A stretch of 64,000 nt of DNA from NCBI GenBank assembly GCA_903831655.1, contig CAIKYO010000437.1:1-64000 (forward strand), given 5' to 3'. A model generated the notes under the pieces. The model did not search any database. It was not told the origin of the DNA and saw nothing but the letters and a program-made list of their open reading frames with translations. Each line of letters starts with the position of its first letter. Position 1 is the stretch's first letter. This document shows, one piece after another, positions 28,786 through 38,863 of the stretch. Both the position numbers and the translations under genes were made by a program. This DNA comes from an uncultured Burkholderiales bacterium. Lineage in GTDB: Bacteria; Pseudomonadota; Gammaproteobacteria; Burkholderiales; Burkholderiaceae_C.

Positions 28786-28999
28786 GTTGTGGCGCTCCTT
28801 TGTACTTGTCTTGAGTTGATGATTGATCTTGGCCGCTTTATCACACATAGCCAAACGTTGAACAAACACCGCTTGATCAATCCCGAGTATCGTTCTTTTT
28901 GGTTCAAGCTTCATGACCCTTTCAGATTCCACCCAAAAGTGAGCCCAAAAAGGGGAACAATAAAGCGCCCTCACCCCATGCAAGAATAAAAAAATCCCT

Positions 29000-29707
29000 T
29001 TACTCTCGCGCCTCTATCTTCTTTAGACCCTGCCCCAACAAAGCCTCTCGCATCTTGGGCTGAGAGGTTTGGGGCGAGAGCCAGATACCCATGAAAGACT
29101 GTGCCAAAAGAGGGTCACTCAAGCGGCCCAATGGCTCAAATGACGAGTGGCCTTTGGGCTTGCCCATTAAAACAACTCGACCTAAATCTTGCATTTCATA
29201 AATGGCAAGCAATTCATCTTGAGCGCCCACATTGGGTAAAACGCCCAAGAGCTCTCGCTCCCAACTTGCGCCCTGTCCCTGGGGGATGACGTGCTGTGCC
29301 ATCATCTCCTCAAGGCTTCGCTTGACCAAGACCTCCTTGGAAAATCCTCTTTGATAAACCAAGTGCAAGGCAACAACGCCTTGTGGCAAGCCCCACGGGG
29401 TGCGGGCCAAACCATTGACATTGAAGGGCGCACCCGTCTCGCTCAACTTGGAGCCCAGCCACAAGTTCGCTTTATAAATGGACAAACCCCAATAGGTGAA
29501 GTCATGATGTCCAAGCAACTGCCAAGTCCAAGAGGACTTGTCCTCGGCTGGCGTCTTGTCTTGCCAAACAAGCGGCAAGCTCTCTGCTAGGTCTCGCTCC
29601 TTGGCCTCCTCTCGGGCCTGCACACCACACACCAAGCCACAACAAACCAACGCACAAAACCAGATCAGGGCTCTAGAGTTGAAACATCTAAGGAATGTGA
29701 AACTCAT
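29000..29707 (-). CDS. Chalcone isomerase-like domain protein (exported)
   Basis: Signal-like N-terminus; YWGLSIYKANLWLGSK..., LVYQRGFSKEVLVKRSLEEM, YEMQDLGRVVLMG, LSDPLLAQSFMGIWLSPQTSQPKMREALLG pattern. Confidence 0.7.
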   Translation of the reverse strand: MSFTFLRCFNSRALIWFCALVCCGLVCGVQAREEAKERDLAESLPLVWQDKTPAEDKSSWTWQLLGHHDFTYWGLSIYKANLWLGSKLSETGAPFNVNGLARTPWGLPQGVVALHLVYQRGFSKEVLVKRSLEEMMAQHVIPQGQGASWERELLGVLPNVGAQDELLAIYEMQDLGRVVLMGKPKGHSSFEPLGRLSDPLLAQSFMGIWLSPQTSQPKMREALLGQGLKKIEARE

Positions 29708-29760
29708 CTGAGATTGAATGGCTTAGAGGGCATTTTTTAAAGCAGACATGGGCGTCGGGT

Positions 29761-30999
29761 TTATTTTTTCTTGAGCGTAAATTGAATCACATTGGTGTTG
29801 CCCTGAGCGAAGGCCGCTTCACAATAACTCAAGTAAAAAGCCCATTTTCGACAGAATACATCGTCAAAACCCAAGGCTTTGACCTCTTCCAAACGAGAGG
29901 CAAAAGTTTCATGCCACATCTTCAAGGTCTTTGCATAACTCAATCCAAAGCTAAATTCATCAATCACCTCAAACCCCGCGGCCAAGGCATTGGTTTTGAA
30001 GGTCATGGGGGAAGGCAAGAAACCACCAGGAAAGATGTACTGCTGAATAAAGTCCGTTCCCTTTTGATAACGATCAAAGAGCTCATCAGCAATCACAATG
30101 GTTTGAATGCAGGCCAAGCCTCCGGGCTTGAGGTGATCGTGTATGGCTTTGAAGTAACTGGGCCAATAGGCTTTTCCAACCGCCTCCATCATCTCAACAG
30201 AGCACACCGCATCGTATTGCTCATGTGCGGGGATCTCTCTGTAGTCTTGTAGCCTAAAGTCAGCCTTGAGCCCTTGGGAGGCGAGTCGCTTTTGTGCGAA
30301 GTCGAGTTGCTCCAAACTCAAAGTGACACCCGTGATGTGGGCACCAAATTCTTTTGCACCCATCTCGGCCAAAGCACCCCAGCCAAAGCCAATTTCCAAA
30401 ATTCGCTGATCGGCCCCAGCTTGAACCCCTGACATCGACAGCACACGACGCATTTTCGATTGTTGCGCTTGCACCAAGCTCTCGCCCTCATGGTCTTCGA
30501 AAAGCGCGCTTGAATAGTTCATGCTCTCATCGAGCCACAGGGTGTAAAAAGAATTGCCTAAATCATAATGAGATTGGATATTTTCAACACTCTTTTTGAT
30601 CGTGTTCTCGTTGAGCCAATGCTTAAAGGTGTACCAAGCTCGGCCAAGCCAGTGGCCATAAACCATTCGCTCAACAGCTTGACGGTTCATGATCAAAAAG
30701 GACAGCAAGGCCGTCAAATCTGATGTCTCCCAGTCTCCCCTCATGTAGCCTTGTGAAAACCCAATGTCTCCCGCTTGCAAGGTTTCAGAAAAAATCACCC
30801 AGTCGTGCACCTTCATCTCGACTTGGGGAGTGCGATCGTGTCCAAAGTGATAGATCTGTCCTTGGGGACCCGTGAGCGTGAGCGAGCCCATGGGCAAGCG
30901 TTCAAGAAGTTTGAACACACGTTGCACGTCTTTGGGCAATTTTTCTTTTGTGGCCGGCTGAGCCTTCACGAGGCCTTGAGTAAATGAGTCTTGGTGCAT
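29761..30999 (-). CDS. Cyclopropane-fatty-acyl-phospholipid synthase family methyltransferase
   Basis: SHYDLGNSFYTLWLDESMNYSSALF; LEIGFGWGALAEMGAKEFGAHITGVTLS; MMEAVGKAYWPSYF. Confidence 0.92.
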   Translation of the reverse strand: MHQDSFTQGLVKAQPATKEKLPKDVQRVFKLLERLPMGSLTLTGPQGQIYHFGHDRTPQVEMKVHDWVIFSETLQAGDIGFSQGYMRGDWETSDLTALLSFLIMNRQAVERMVYGHWLGRAWYTFKHWLNENTIKKSVENIQSHYDLGNSFYTLWLDESMNYSSALFEDHEGESLVQAQQSKMRRVLSMSGVQAGADQRILEIGFGWGALAEMGAKEFGAHITGVTLSLEQLDFAQKRLASQGLKADFRLQDYREIPAHEQYDAVCSVEMMEAVGKAYWPSYFKAIHDHLKPGGLACIQTIVIADELFDRYQKGTDFIQQYIFPGGFLPSPMTFKTNALAAGFEVIDEFSFGLSYAKTLKMWHETFASRLEEVKALGFDDVFCRKWAFYLSYCEAAFAQGNTNVIQFTLKKK

Positions 31000-31019
31000 G
31001 GTCGATCTTGTCTTAATGC

Positions 31020-31823
31020 CTATGGCTTTGCCCCGTTGGAGATCATCTCCCTAGGGGGTGATGGTTTAGAGTGAAATTGCGCTTTTTTGATCCACAAACG
31101 CAATGCATGCCAATGAATTCTGAACATGACGCCAAAAGTCATCAAGGGGTATTTCAACATGGCTTGTCTCGCGTTCTTGGCACTCAAAGGCGAGAGCGTG
31201 CCACTCACACTGGTTAACAACAAGGGTCCCTCCTCGTCGTGGTATTCGATCCTCACCACCGTGTGCGCCGGGTCCTCGCTCTGATTTGTGCCTGAGTCTT
31301 TGAGCATGAATCGAAATCGATATTCTCCCTTGACCGCACAAAACGGGGACACATGGAACACTTTATCAGCCTTGAGCTCAGCACCATATTTTGGATGCTT
31401 GAGCAAATAACAATGCCGCTCTCCAAAGGTGTTGTTGACCTCCACCAAGATTGCCAAGAGTTGCCCCTGTGCATCATGCCCGTACCAAAAACTAACCGGT
31501 TTGAAGGTGTAGCCCCATACTCTGGGAAAACAATGCAACCAGATTTCTCCGTCTACACCTTGTACGCCCTCTTTCTCAAAAACCTCCCTCGCCCAAGCAA
31601 GAGATCCGCCTTCCTTGGGTCCACGCCCATCTCCATGGTCCTCATCAAAAAAGGACATTGGAGCAAAGCGATTCCAGCCCAAAGGGCTGCCATCACCCTT
31701 TTTCTGGGACATTTGCACCATGGGAAGCCATAAAAAATACGACCCGTATGCAAAGGCATGGACTTTGGGCCTGAGTCTTTTGTGGCGCACTTGCCCCACA
31801 CCCAGTTGTGGCCCCTCAAGCAC
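31020..31823 (-). CDS. DUF1365-family protein
   Basis: GQVRHKRLRPKVHAFAYGSYFLWLPM; PRVWGYTFKPVSFWYGHDAQGQLLAILVEVNNTFGERHCYLL. Confidence 0.88.
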   Translation of the reverse strand: MLEGPQLGVGQVRHKRLRPKVHAFAYGSYFLWLPMVQMSQKKGDGSPLGWNRFAPMSFFDEDHGDGRGPKEGGSLAWAREVFEKEGVQGVDGEIWLHCFPRVWGYTFKPVSFWYGHDAQGQLLAILVEVNNTFGERHCYLLKHPKYGAELKADKVFHVSPFCAVKGEYRFRFMLKDSGTNQSEDPAHTVVRIEYHDEEGPLLLTSVSGTLSPLSAKNARQAMLKYPLMTFGVMFRIHWHALRLWIKKAQFHSKPSPPREMISNGAKP

Positions 31824-33147
31824 TGCGCTGGTCCCTCATGGGTTCTAGCTTTTGGCTCAAAGCCTGGGCGGCTCTGAGGCCAGCTTGAAATCCATCTTCG
31901 TGGAAACCGTATCCCATCCAAGCACCGGCAAACCACACGGGCCATTGACCTGCGTTCAACTCGGGCACCCGGGCCTGAGCCTGGGTTGCCACTTGATCAA
32001 GCACCGGATGGTCGTAATTGAATCGACCCAGCACGTGCTCGTTGGCAATGGGTTCAAGTGGATTGAGTGTGACGAAAACATCTTGACCAAATGGCAAGGG
32101 CTGCAAACAGTTGAGCCAGTAGTGAAGGCAAACTTTGGATGCGCTTTGGGACGCACTGTCTGTCTGAAAATTCCAGGCCGCCCAAGCGGCTTTTCTTGAA
32201 GGCATGACACGGGTATCGGTGTGCAAAACCGCCTCATTGGCTTGCACGTGCACCGCACCCAAAATTTCTCTCTCGTGGATTTGAGGATCCTTCAACATCT
32301 TCAAAGCTTGATGGGCATGCGTTGCGACAATCGCCCCATCAAACCACTCCGAGCTTTTGCTCGACACCACTCGAACACCAGCCTCGTCACGCTCCAAACT
32401 CAAAACGGCCTCATTGAGCCTCGCATCCGCCACGCCTGAGACAATTTTGTCAACATAGTTTTTAGATCCGCCCTTTGGGGTGAACCACTTGGGTCTTTGG
32501 CTGATTTGCAACAAACCGTGGTTGTGACAAAAACGCACCAAGCTCTGCAAGGGATGAGCCAGCATTTGCTCAGTAGGACAGCTCCATATGCAGCCCAACA
32601 TGGGAAGCAAATAACCCTCCTGAAAATCACGCCCCAAGTGGTGGTGATCTAAAAACTGCTCCAAAGACCACGAACTCTCTTGGACCACTTGTTTGCCTAC
32701 CAACTGATGAGCCAACTCAGTGGCCAAGCGGTTAAAGCGCACGATTTCTTTGATCAGGTACCAAAACCTTGGGCGCAGCAAGTTGCTTCGTTGTGCAAAC
32801 AAGCCCTTCAAATCCGAGCCGCACCACTCCAAATCCACTCCGGACCAAAACCCCTTGGCTTGGACAGAGAAAGACATGTCCGAGCCTGCCGCTTGTACAC
32901 CCAGGTCTTCAAAGAGTTTGATCAAGCCAGGATAGGTGCGCTCATTGAAGACCAAAAATCCGGTATCAACACCGCTTGTGACGGGCACACCGGTTGGAGA
33001 TTTGAGGGTCACATCAACCGTGTGCGCGTGGCCTCCAAAGTACTCAGCCGCCTCAAAAAGAGTGATTTGTGCCTTCCCTCTTAACGCATGTGCTGCCGAC
33101 AAGCCCGACACCCCAGAGCCCACAATGGCAACGCGCGGCAAAGTCAT
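31816..33147 (-). CDS. FAD/NAD(P)-binding amine-oxidase-type oxidoreductase
   Basis: VAIVGSGVSGLSAAHALRGKAQITLFEAAEYFGGHAHTV Rossmann motif; WFAGAWMGYGFHEDGFQAGLRAAQAL C-term. Confidence 0.9.
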   Translation of the reverse strand: MTLPRVAIVGSGVSGLSAAHALRGKAQITLFEAAEYFGGHAHTVDVTLKSPTGVPVTSGVDTGFLVFNERTYPGLIKLFEDLGVQAAGSDMSFSVQAKGFWSGVDLEWCGSDLKGLFAQRSNLLRPRFWYLIKEIVRFNRLATELAHQLVGKQVVQESSWSLEQFLDHHHLGRDFQEGYLLPMLGCIWSCPTEQMLAHPLQSLVRFCHNHGLLQISQRPKWFTPKGGSKNYVDKIVSGVADARLNEAVLSLERDEAGVRVVSSKSSEWFDGAIVATHAHQALKMLKDPQIHEREILGAVHVQANEAVLHTDTRVMPSRKAAWAAWNFQTDSASQSASKVCLHYWLNCLQPLPFGQDVFVTLNPLEPIANEHVLGRFNYDHPVLDQVATQAQARVPELNAGQWPVWFAGAWMGYGFHEDGFQAGLRAAQALSQKLEPMRDQRSA

Positions 33148-33148
33148 C

Positions 33149-33802
33149 TCAGTGAGCCTTCGCGTTCAAGGCTTCTTCCACATGGGCCATGAAGGTTCGG
33201 TCTTGTGGGCCGGTTAAGCTTCCAAAGCTCTCAACACTTTGCCCGTCTCTGGAAATCAGGTATTTGTAGAAATTCCACTTGGGTGTGGTGTTCGTGCGCT
33301 TGGTGAGCCACTTAAAGAGAGGTGTCGCTTGAGAGCCCTTGACAGCCGTTTTGGTAAACATAGGGAATTTCACACCATAGGTGTTTTCACAAAAATCGGC
33401 GATTTGCTGATTGCCATCGGGTTCTTGAGAAAAGTCATTGGAGGGGAACCCCAAAACCACCAATCCTCGGTCCTTGTATTGGTCGTAGAGCGCCTCCAGG
33501 CCTTTGTATTGAGGTGTAAAGCCACAGTAGCTGGCCGTGTTGACCACCAAAACCACCTTGCCTGCATACTGGCAAAGGTTTTGTGGCTTCTCATCTTGCA
33601 GCCGATCGGCCATGAAATTCAAGGCAGCGGGGCAAGGCGGCGTGGCACTCGCAACTTGAGGGCCCTTTTGTAGCTCGCTGGGAAGCTCTGCACCCCAAGA
33701 GCAAAAAGGCAATGAAAAGATCGCAATGGACATAGCCAAGCGCATGCACGTTGTGACAGCCAAGGCCATCCATGAGCGGGGAAATTGAAAATAAAGCATC
33801 AA
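33149..33802 (-). CDS. Exported glutathione peroxidase (Cys type)
   Basis: VVLVVNTASYCGFTPQYKGLEALYDQYKDRGLVVLGFPSNDF; PKWNFYKYLI; N-terminal hydrophobic signal-like segment. Confidence 0.92.
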   Translation of the reverse strand: MMLYFQFPRSWMALAVTTCMRLAMSIAIFSLPFCSWGAELPSELQKGPQVASATPPCPAALNFMADRLQDEKPQNLCQYAGKVVLVVNTASYCGFTPQYKGLEALYDQYKDRGLVVLGFPSNDFSQEPDGNQQIADFCENTYGVKFPMFTKTAVKGSQATPLFKWLTKRTNTTPKWNFYKYLISRDGQSVESFGSLTGPQDRTFMAHVEEALNAKAH

Positions 33803-33980
33803 ACGTCACCTTTGAGAGCAGACCCAAGAGAAAATTCATTTATGCTTGAACGAGCCCACAAGTCTTGGTGTGACCCAGAACAGAGATAGACTAACACCCA
33901 TGGACTCGTAACTCAGCTTAAAGTAAGCTTGGCAATAGTCAAATTCTACCCACTGTGACCCCCCACTCAAAGCCCTTACA

Positions 33981-34511
33981 TTGCCTGTGCCCAAGATGGA
34001 TGACACCAAAAATCACTTTCATTTGAAAATTCAACCCCTGTCCCAAGCCAAGGCTTTCCTCAATGAATTGAAAACAAGGGGGCCACTGGTGTTTACCAAC
34101 GGTGTGTTTGATGTGCTGCACCGTGGACATGTGACTTACCTTGAGCAAGCACGCGCCTTGGGTGCGAGCTTGGTGGTTGCTTTGAACACCGACCTCTCTG
34201 CCAAGCGTTTGGGCAAAGGCCCAGAGCGCCCTTTGAACAACGAAGTGGACCGTGCTTGGGTCATCGCAGCCCTAGAGTCCGTGAGCTTGGTGACTTGGTT
34301 TGACGAGGACACGCCGCTCAAAGCCGTCCAATTCATCGAACCCGACTTCTTGGTCAAGGGAGGCGACTATGACATGGACCTCCTCGAAGAGGCCAGATGG
34401 GTCCGCGCGCAAGGCGGGCAAGCGCTGGCAATCCCTTTTGTAAGCGGTTATTCAACCACCCAATTGGTTCAAAAAATCAAACGCCCTTCTTCCAACTCTT
34501 CTCCCCAATGA
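33981..34511 (+). CDS. rfaE2: D-glycero-beta-D-manno-heptose 1-phosphate adenylyltransferase (stand-alone RfaE domain II)
   Basis: FTNGVFDVLHRGHVTYLEQARALGASLVVALNTDLSAKRLGKGPERPLN. Confidence 0.92.
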   Translation: MPVPKMDDTKNHFHLKIQPLSQAKAFLNELKTRGPLVFTNGVFDVLHRGHVTYLEQARALGASLVVALNTDLSAKRLGKGPERPLNNEVDRAWVIAALESVSLVTWFDEDTPLKAVQFIEPDFLVKGGDYDMDLLEEARWVRAQGGQALAIPFVSGYSTTQLVQKIKRPSSNSSPQ

Positions 34512-37500
34512 CCCAAGAAGATCCCAGCGTTAGCTCCACAAACCCCCAAGCCCCGAGCGCTCAGTTGAACCCAAAAGTCAATCGAGTGGGCCTGTCTTGG
34601 CGTTGGATCGACCGCTTGAGTCGCGCCCTCTTTTGGGCCTGTTTGAGTTTTTGGTTGCTCATCATGGCCTTGGTTTTGGTGGTGCACTTTGTCTTGCTTC
34701 CACGAATCGATGTCTTGCGCCCGCGCTTGGAGTCCTCCCTCTCAAACGCCTTGGGCGCCCAGGTCTCCATTGCCCAACTGCAAGCGAGCACCAATGGCTT
34801 CTTTCCTGTGTTTGAGCTCAATCAATTGCAAGTTCGCCAACATGATGCGGTGGTCTTGGACATTCCTCGCTTGACAGCCAGTGTGTCTGGAGCCTCCTTG
34901 GCCCGCTTGAGCCTTGATCAACTGAGCGTTGAGGGTTTGCGCATCACAGCGCAATTGGACACCCAGTCGCGCTTGTGGCTAGGAGGGATGGAGATCGCGC
35001 ACAACACAGACAACAGCAGCGTCTTGGACCAATTTTTCTCCGTGCGTCATGTTCTTTTTTCTCACGCCACCCTTGACTGGAGAGACGATTTGCATGGACA
35101 AGAGGTGCGCACTTTCTCTGAGACCGAGCTCAAAATCAACAATGGCCTGCGTCAACACAGCATCGCTTTGAGTGGCTTGGGCTCAAAGCCATTGATGGGT
35201 GCATTTGATGTGCGCGCCCACGTCACGCACCCCTTACTGAGCTTGCACCCTGGAAAATGGCAGGATTGGAGTGGGGACGTGTTTGCTCAAGCCCTTGAAT
35301 TGAACGTGCCTGGCTTGGTGGGCGCTTGGGGCTCAGAGGAGTCATCAAACGGCCCTCAATCTGGCGAGGGCTGGGTTCGAATCTGGAGCAACTTGAATTC
35401 AGGCACCTTGAGCAACCCAGTGGTTGATTTTTCGCTCAACCACCTCAAAACCAATGCCTGGCTCGATGCACCGCCAATCTCGGTTCAAAGCATTCAAGGT
35501 CGAGTGAGCTCTAATCAATGGGGGACAGGCCGCACTTGGAGGGCTCAGCACTTGTGGCTTCAAAGCGCCGAGCACTCCGATGTTCATGACCTCTCAGGCT
35601 TGACCGTGTCTTTGTCCAACCCCAAAGACCCCTTTGCTCCTCAAAGCCGAGGAGAAGTTCAAATTCCTGCACTGAACTTGGATACGCTCACCACGCTGGG
35701 CATGCATTTTTACCCTTCTCATTCAATGGTCCAGGCGCTTGACAAGTTCAACGCTCACGGAGAGCTCCAAGAGCTTGAGCTCTCATGGGGTGAGAGCTCA
35801 CAAATCAAGGGTATGGGGTCGAGCCTGTCCACACTGCCAAGTTGGATCGATCAATACAAGCACTGGTGGTCCAAGTTGCCCTTTGTATCAGCAAATAACA
35901 AAGCGACCCACCCAACGCCCAACTCCAATGAAGTGCCCACTCAAAACCCATTGAATCAACTTGGGTTGTATCACCTCAAAGGCAAACTCATCAACTTTGA
36001 GCGCATGAGCTCAAAAGGCTCTGCACCCGATCACCCATTGCCCTCCATCCAGGGCTTAAACGCCAGCTTTGATTTCAACCAAGAACAAGGGCGAATGGAG
36101 CTCTCGGTGAACTCGGGGTTTTTGGATGGACTTACCTTCTTGGACCAAAGCCACGTGGACATTGAAGAGTTGAGTGCCAACCTTTCTTGGCTTCACAAAG
36201 ATTCGGACTGGCAAATTCACGTGGACAGTGGCCACATTAAAAACTCATCCCTCCAAGGTCAGTTCAACTTTGATTGGACCAGACCTGACTTCGAGCGCAT
36301 TCAGTCGGTGCCCACAAATGCAAGGCCCGAGTTGGCGTTGGGACACTTGGATTTAGACGCGCAAATTCTGGATGTCAAGGCACAAGCCATCACTGGCTAT
36401 TTGCCAAGTGTGATCAACCCCGCAGTCAGGCGCTATTTGAGCGAGGCCCTTCAACAAGGTCACGTGAGCAAAGGACACATCCGCATCAAAGGGCCCTTGG
36501 CGCTGATGCCCTTCTCCAACCCCAAAAGTGGCGAATTCTCAGTGACGGGTCACTTGAACGACGTCAACTTTAATTTTTATCCCTCCTCCATTCAAAACAA
36601 CAAAGATGCGGGCAACGACTGGCCGCTCCTCACAGGCATCGACGGTGATCTCCACATCAATGGTGCACGACTAGAGATCAACAACGCCAAACTGTCCATG
36701 GGGCAAGACAACCCTGTTTTGTGGCCCAAAGTGGAGGCTCGCATTGATGACTTGATGCATGCAACACTTGAAGTTTCAGCGCAAACCAAATCCGCCTTGG
36801 CCGATCAACTCTTTGTTTTCAATCACTCTTGGTTGAGTGGGAAAATTGACCGCGCCCTTGAACCTTTGATGGCCAAAGGCTTGGCTGAGTTAAAGCTCAA
36901 ACTCACACTGCCTCTGACTCAAATCGATCACAGCAAAGTGCTAGGTAGCCTCCAGTTTTTGGGCAACGATGTCCAATTCACACCGGACACGCCCAATCTA
37001 TCCAAAGTCAAGGGGAGCCTTAGCTTTACAGAGTCTGGTTTTGCACTTCAAAACATGCAAGCTCGAATCCTTGGGGGCGATGCAAAAATTGAAGGCGGCT
37101 TGAAGCCCTCTAGCCCTGGAGCTGAGGCCCCTCTTCAACTGCGAGTCAGTGGTGCTTTTAGCGCACAAGGCCTCAAAGAAGCCTGCGAACTGGGGTGGTT
37201 ATCGAACCTGGGAAACCTCTTTGAAGGCTCTGCACCCTACTCTGCACAACTGAGTTTTCGCCGCTCAGCGGACCCTGACATTTTGTTGACCTCCACACTC
37301 CAAGGGGTGAGCATCAATGCTCCCCAGCCTTTGAGCAAAACCAGCACTTCCAACTTGACTTTGAGATACCAGTCCGCTGCGACTCGGGACTCAAACTCAA
37401 AACTCTCCAAGTCTTTGGTGCAAGTCTCACTTGGAGACCATTTGTACGCCTCCTTCATCAAAGAGCATGCCCCTGAATCGAGTTTGAACCACATCTCCAA

Positions 37501-38863
37501 AGGGCTCCTCAGTTTGAGCTCCCAGTCACTTGCCTCCCGTGCCTTACCTGGCCTGTCCTCCAATGCACGAGAAGCTTTTGCCAACAACGGATGGATTGCT
37601 GCACTCGACTTGGATGAATTCAACTTTGACGCGTGGCAGCAGTGGCTCACGAGGTCAGCACCCTCAGCGTCCAATGCGCTCAATTGCGAGCGAGCCCATT
37701 TTGTGCCTCAAGCCCAAAATGCCGAGACCCTGCTCAGTCCCTCCAGCATGAAAGACTGGCCAGTTCAAATCACACTCAAAACTCCAAAAATCTTGGCGCA
37801 AGGACGCCTCTTTAACAACAACAGCATCACCGCAAAACGAGAAGATTCACAGTGGCGGGTCGAGCTCAATGCAGCTGAGGTCAAAGGTCACTTGGACCTC
37901 AAGCTAGACCCCAACCCCAAACTCAGACAATTGGCCGCCAACCTCTCCTTGCTCAACGTTACACCCAGGGAGTCTGAGGACAAAGACCCGCTGTTGAGTG
38001 ACGACACGCCCTTGTTCACCATCCTTGACTTGAACATTGAGGACTTGCAACTCAAAAGCAAAAGCCTTGGGCACGCCAACCTGCGTGCTGTAAACGAACC
38101 TTTGACCAACGGTTCAGGAAGAGCTTGGCGGTTCAGCAACATTGAGTTGGACAACTCTGATGTGGCACTCAAAGCCCAAGGCCGTTGGGAGTCCCAATCT
38201 CAGCTGCGCACTTTTGGCAATCAGTCCCATCTCGACCTTGAGATGAACATCATCAACGCAGGTCGCTTGCTCGATCGATTGGGCACTCCAGGCGTGGTGA
38301 AAAACGGCAAAGGGCTCTTGAAGGGGCAATTGAGTTGGCAGGGATCCTTGATCAACCCTCAGTTTGACACCTTGAATGGCGCTTTCACGGTTGACGTGGA
38401 GCGGGGCCAATTCCTTAAAACCGACCCTGGCGCGGCTCGCTTGTTGGGTGTTTTGAATCTCCAAGCCCTACCCCGACGTTTGACCCTGGATTTTCGCGAT
38501 GTCTTTGCAGAAGGATTCTCCTTTGACAACTTCAAAGGAGACGTTCAAGTCAATCAAGGCGAAGCACAAACACACAACTTGATCATGAAAGGCGTGAGCG
38601 CTGCTGTGATGCTGGAGGGCCGGGCCAACATTGGTGCAGAAACCCAAGATGTGAATGTGGTGGTGGTACCTGAGATCAATGCGGGCACCGCCTCCTTGCT
38701 TTACGGTACCATCAATCCCATTGTCGGACTCACCAGCTTTTTGGCGCAAGTGGTACTTCGTGAACCGCTCATCAAAGCCAACACCCGAACCTTCCACATC
38801 AGTGGCAGTTGGAGCGATCCACAAGTCAACAAGACCGAACTATCAACGGAGAATGCACCATGA
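34508..38863 (+). CDS. yhdP: YhdP family envelope protein (AsmA/DUF3971-like, TIGR02099)
   Basis: ~1451 aa with one N-terminal TM helix and C-terminal INAGTASLLYGTINPIVGLTSFLAQ...; ATGA overlap with preceding gene. Confidence 0.88.
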   Translation: MTQEDPSVSSTNPQAPSAQLNPKVNRVGLSWRWIDRLSRALFWACLSFWLLIMALVLVVHFVLLPRIDVLRPRLESSLSNALGAQVSIAQLQASTNGFFPVFELNQLQVRQHDAVVLDIPRLTASVSGASLARLSLDQLSVEGLRITAQLDTQSRLWLGGMEIAHNTDNSSVLDQFFSVRHVLFSHATLDWRDDLHGQEVRTFSETELKINNGLRQHSIALSGLGSKPLMGAFDVRAHVTHPLLSLHPGKWQDWSGDVFAQALELNVPGLVGAWGSEESSNGPQSGEGWVRIWSNLNSGTLSNPVVDFSLNHLKTNAWLDAPPISVQSIQGRVSSNQWGTGRTWRAQHLWLQSAEHSDVHDLSGLTVSLSNPKDPFAPQSRGEVQIPALNLDTLTTLGMHFYPSHSMVQALDKFNAHGELQELELSWGESSQIKGMGSSLSTLPSWIDQYKHWWSKLPFVSANNKATHPTPNSNEVPTQNPLNQLGLYHLKGKLINFERMSSKGSAPDHPLPSIQGLNASFDFNQEQGRMELSVNSGFLDGLTFLDQSHVDIEELSANLSWLHKDSDWQIHVDSGHIKNSSLQGQFNFDWTRPDFERIQSVPTNARPELALGHLDLDAQILDVKAQAITGYLPSVINPAVRRYLSEALQQGHVSKGHIRIKGPLALMPFSNPKSGEFSVTGHLNDVNFNFYPSSIQNNKDAGNDWPLLTGIDGDLHINGARLEINNAKLSMGQDNPVLWPKVEARIDDLMHATLEVSAQTKSALADQLFVFNHSWLSGKIDRALEPLMAKGLAELKLKLTLPLTQIDHSKVLGSLQFLGNDVQFTPDTPNLSKVKGSLSFTESGFALQNMQARILGGDAKIEGGLKPSSPGAEAPLQLRVSGAFSAQGLKEACELGWLSNLGNLFEGSAPYSAQLSFRRSADPDILLTSTLQGVSINAPQPLSKTSTSNLTLRYQSAATRDSNSKLSKSLVQVSLGDHLYASFIKEHAPESSLNHISKGLLSLSSQSLASRALPGLSSNAREAFANNGWIAALDLDEFNFDAWQQWLTRSAPSASNALNCERAHFVPQAQNAETLLSPSSMKDWPVQITLKTPKILAQGRLFNNNSITAKREDSQWRVELNAAEVKGHLDLKLDPNPKLRQLAANLSLLNVTPRESEDKDPLLSDDTPLFTILDLNIEDLQLKSKSLGHANLRAVNEPLTNGSGRAWRFSNIELDNSDVALKAQGRWESQSQLRTFGNQSHLDLEMNIINAGRLLDRLGTPGVVKNGKGLLKGQLSWQGSLINPQFDTLNGAFTVDVERGQFLKTDPGAARLLGVLNLQALPRRLTLDFRDVFAEGFSFDNFKGDVQVNQGEAQTHNLIMKGVSAAVMLEGRANIGAETQDVNVVVVPEINAGTASLLYGTINPIVGLTSFLAQVVLREPLIKANTRTFHISGSWSDPQVNKTELSTENAP

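Noticed and set aside
28786-28999. RpoE/ChrR-type promoter (TGATC...) upstream of the DUF3833 gene
   Set aside because: A TGATCA is present on the minus strand, but no convincing -10 at proper spacing.
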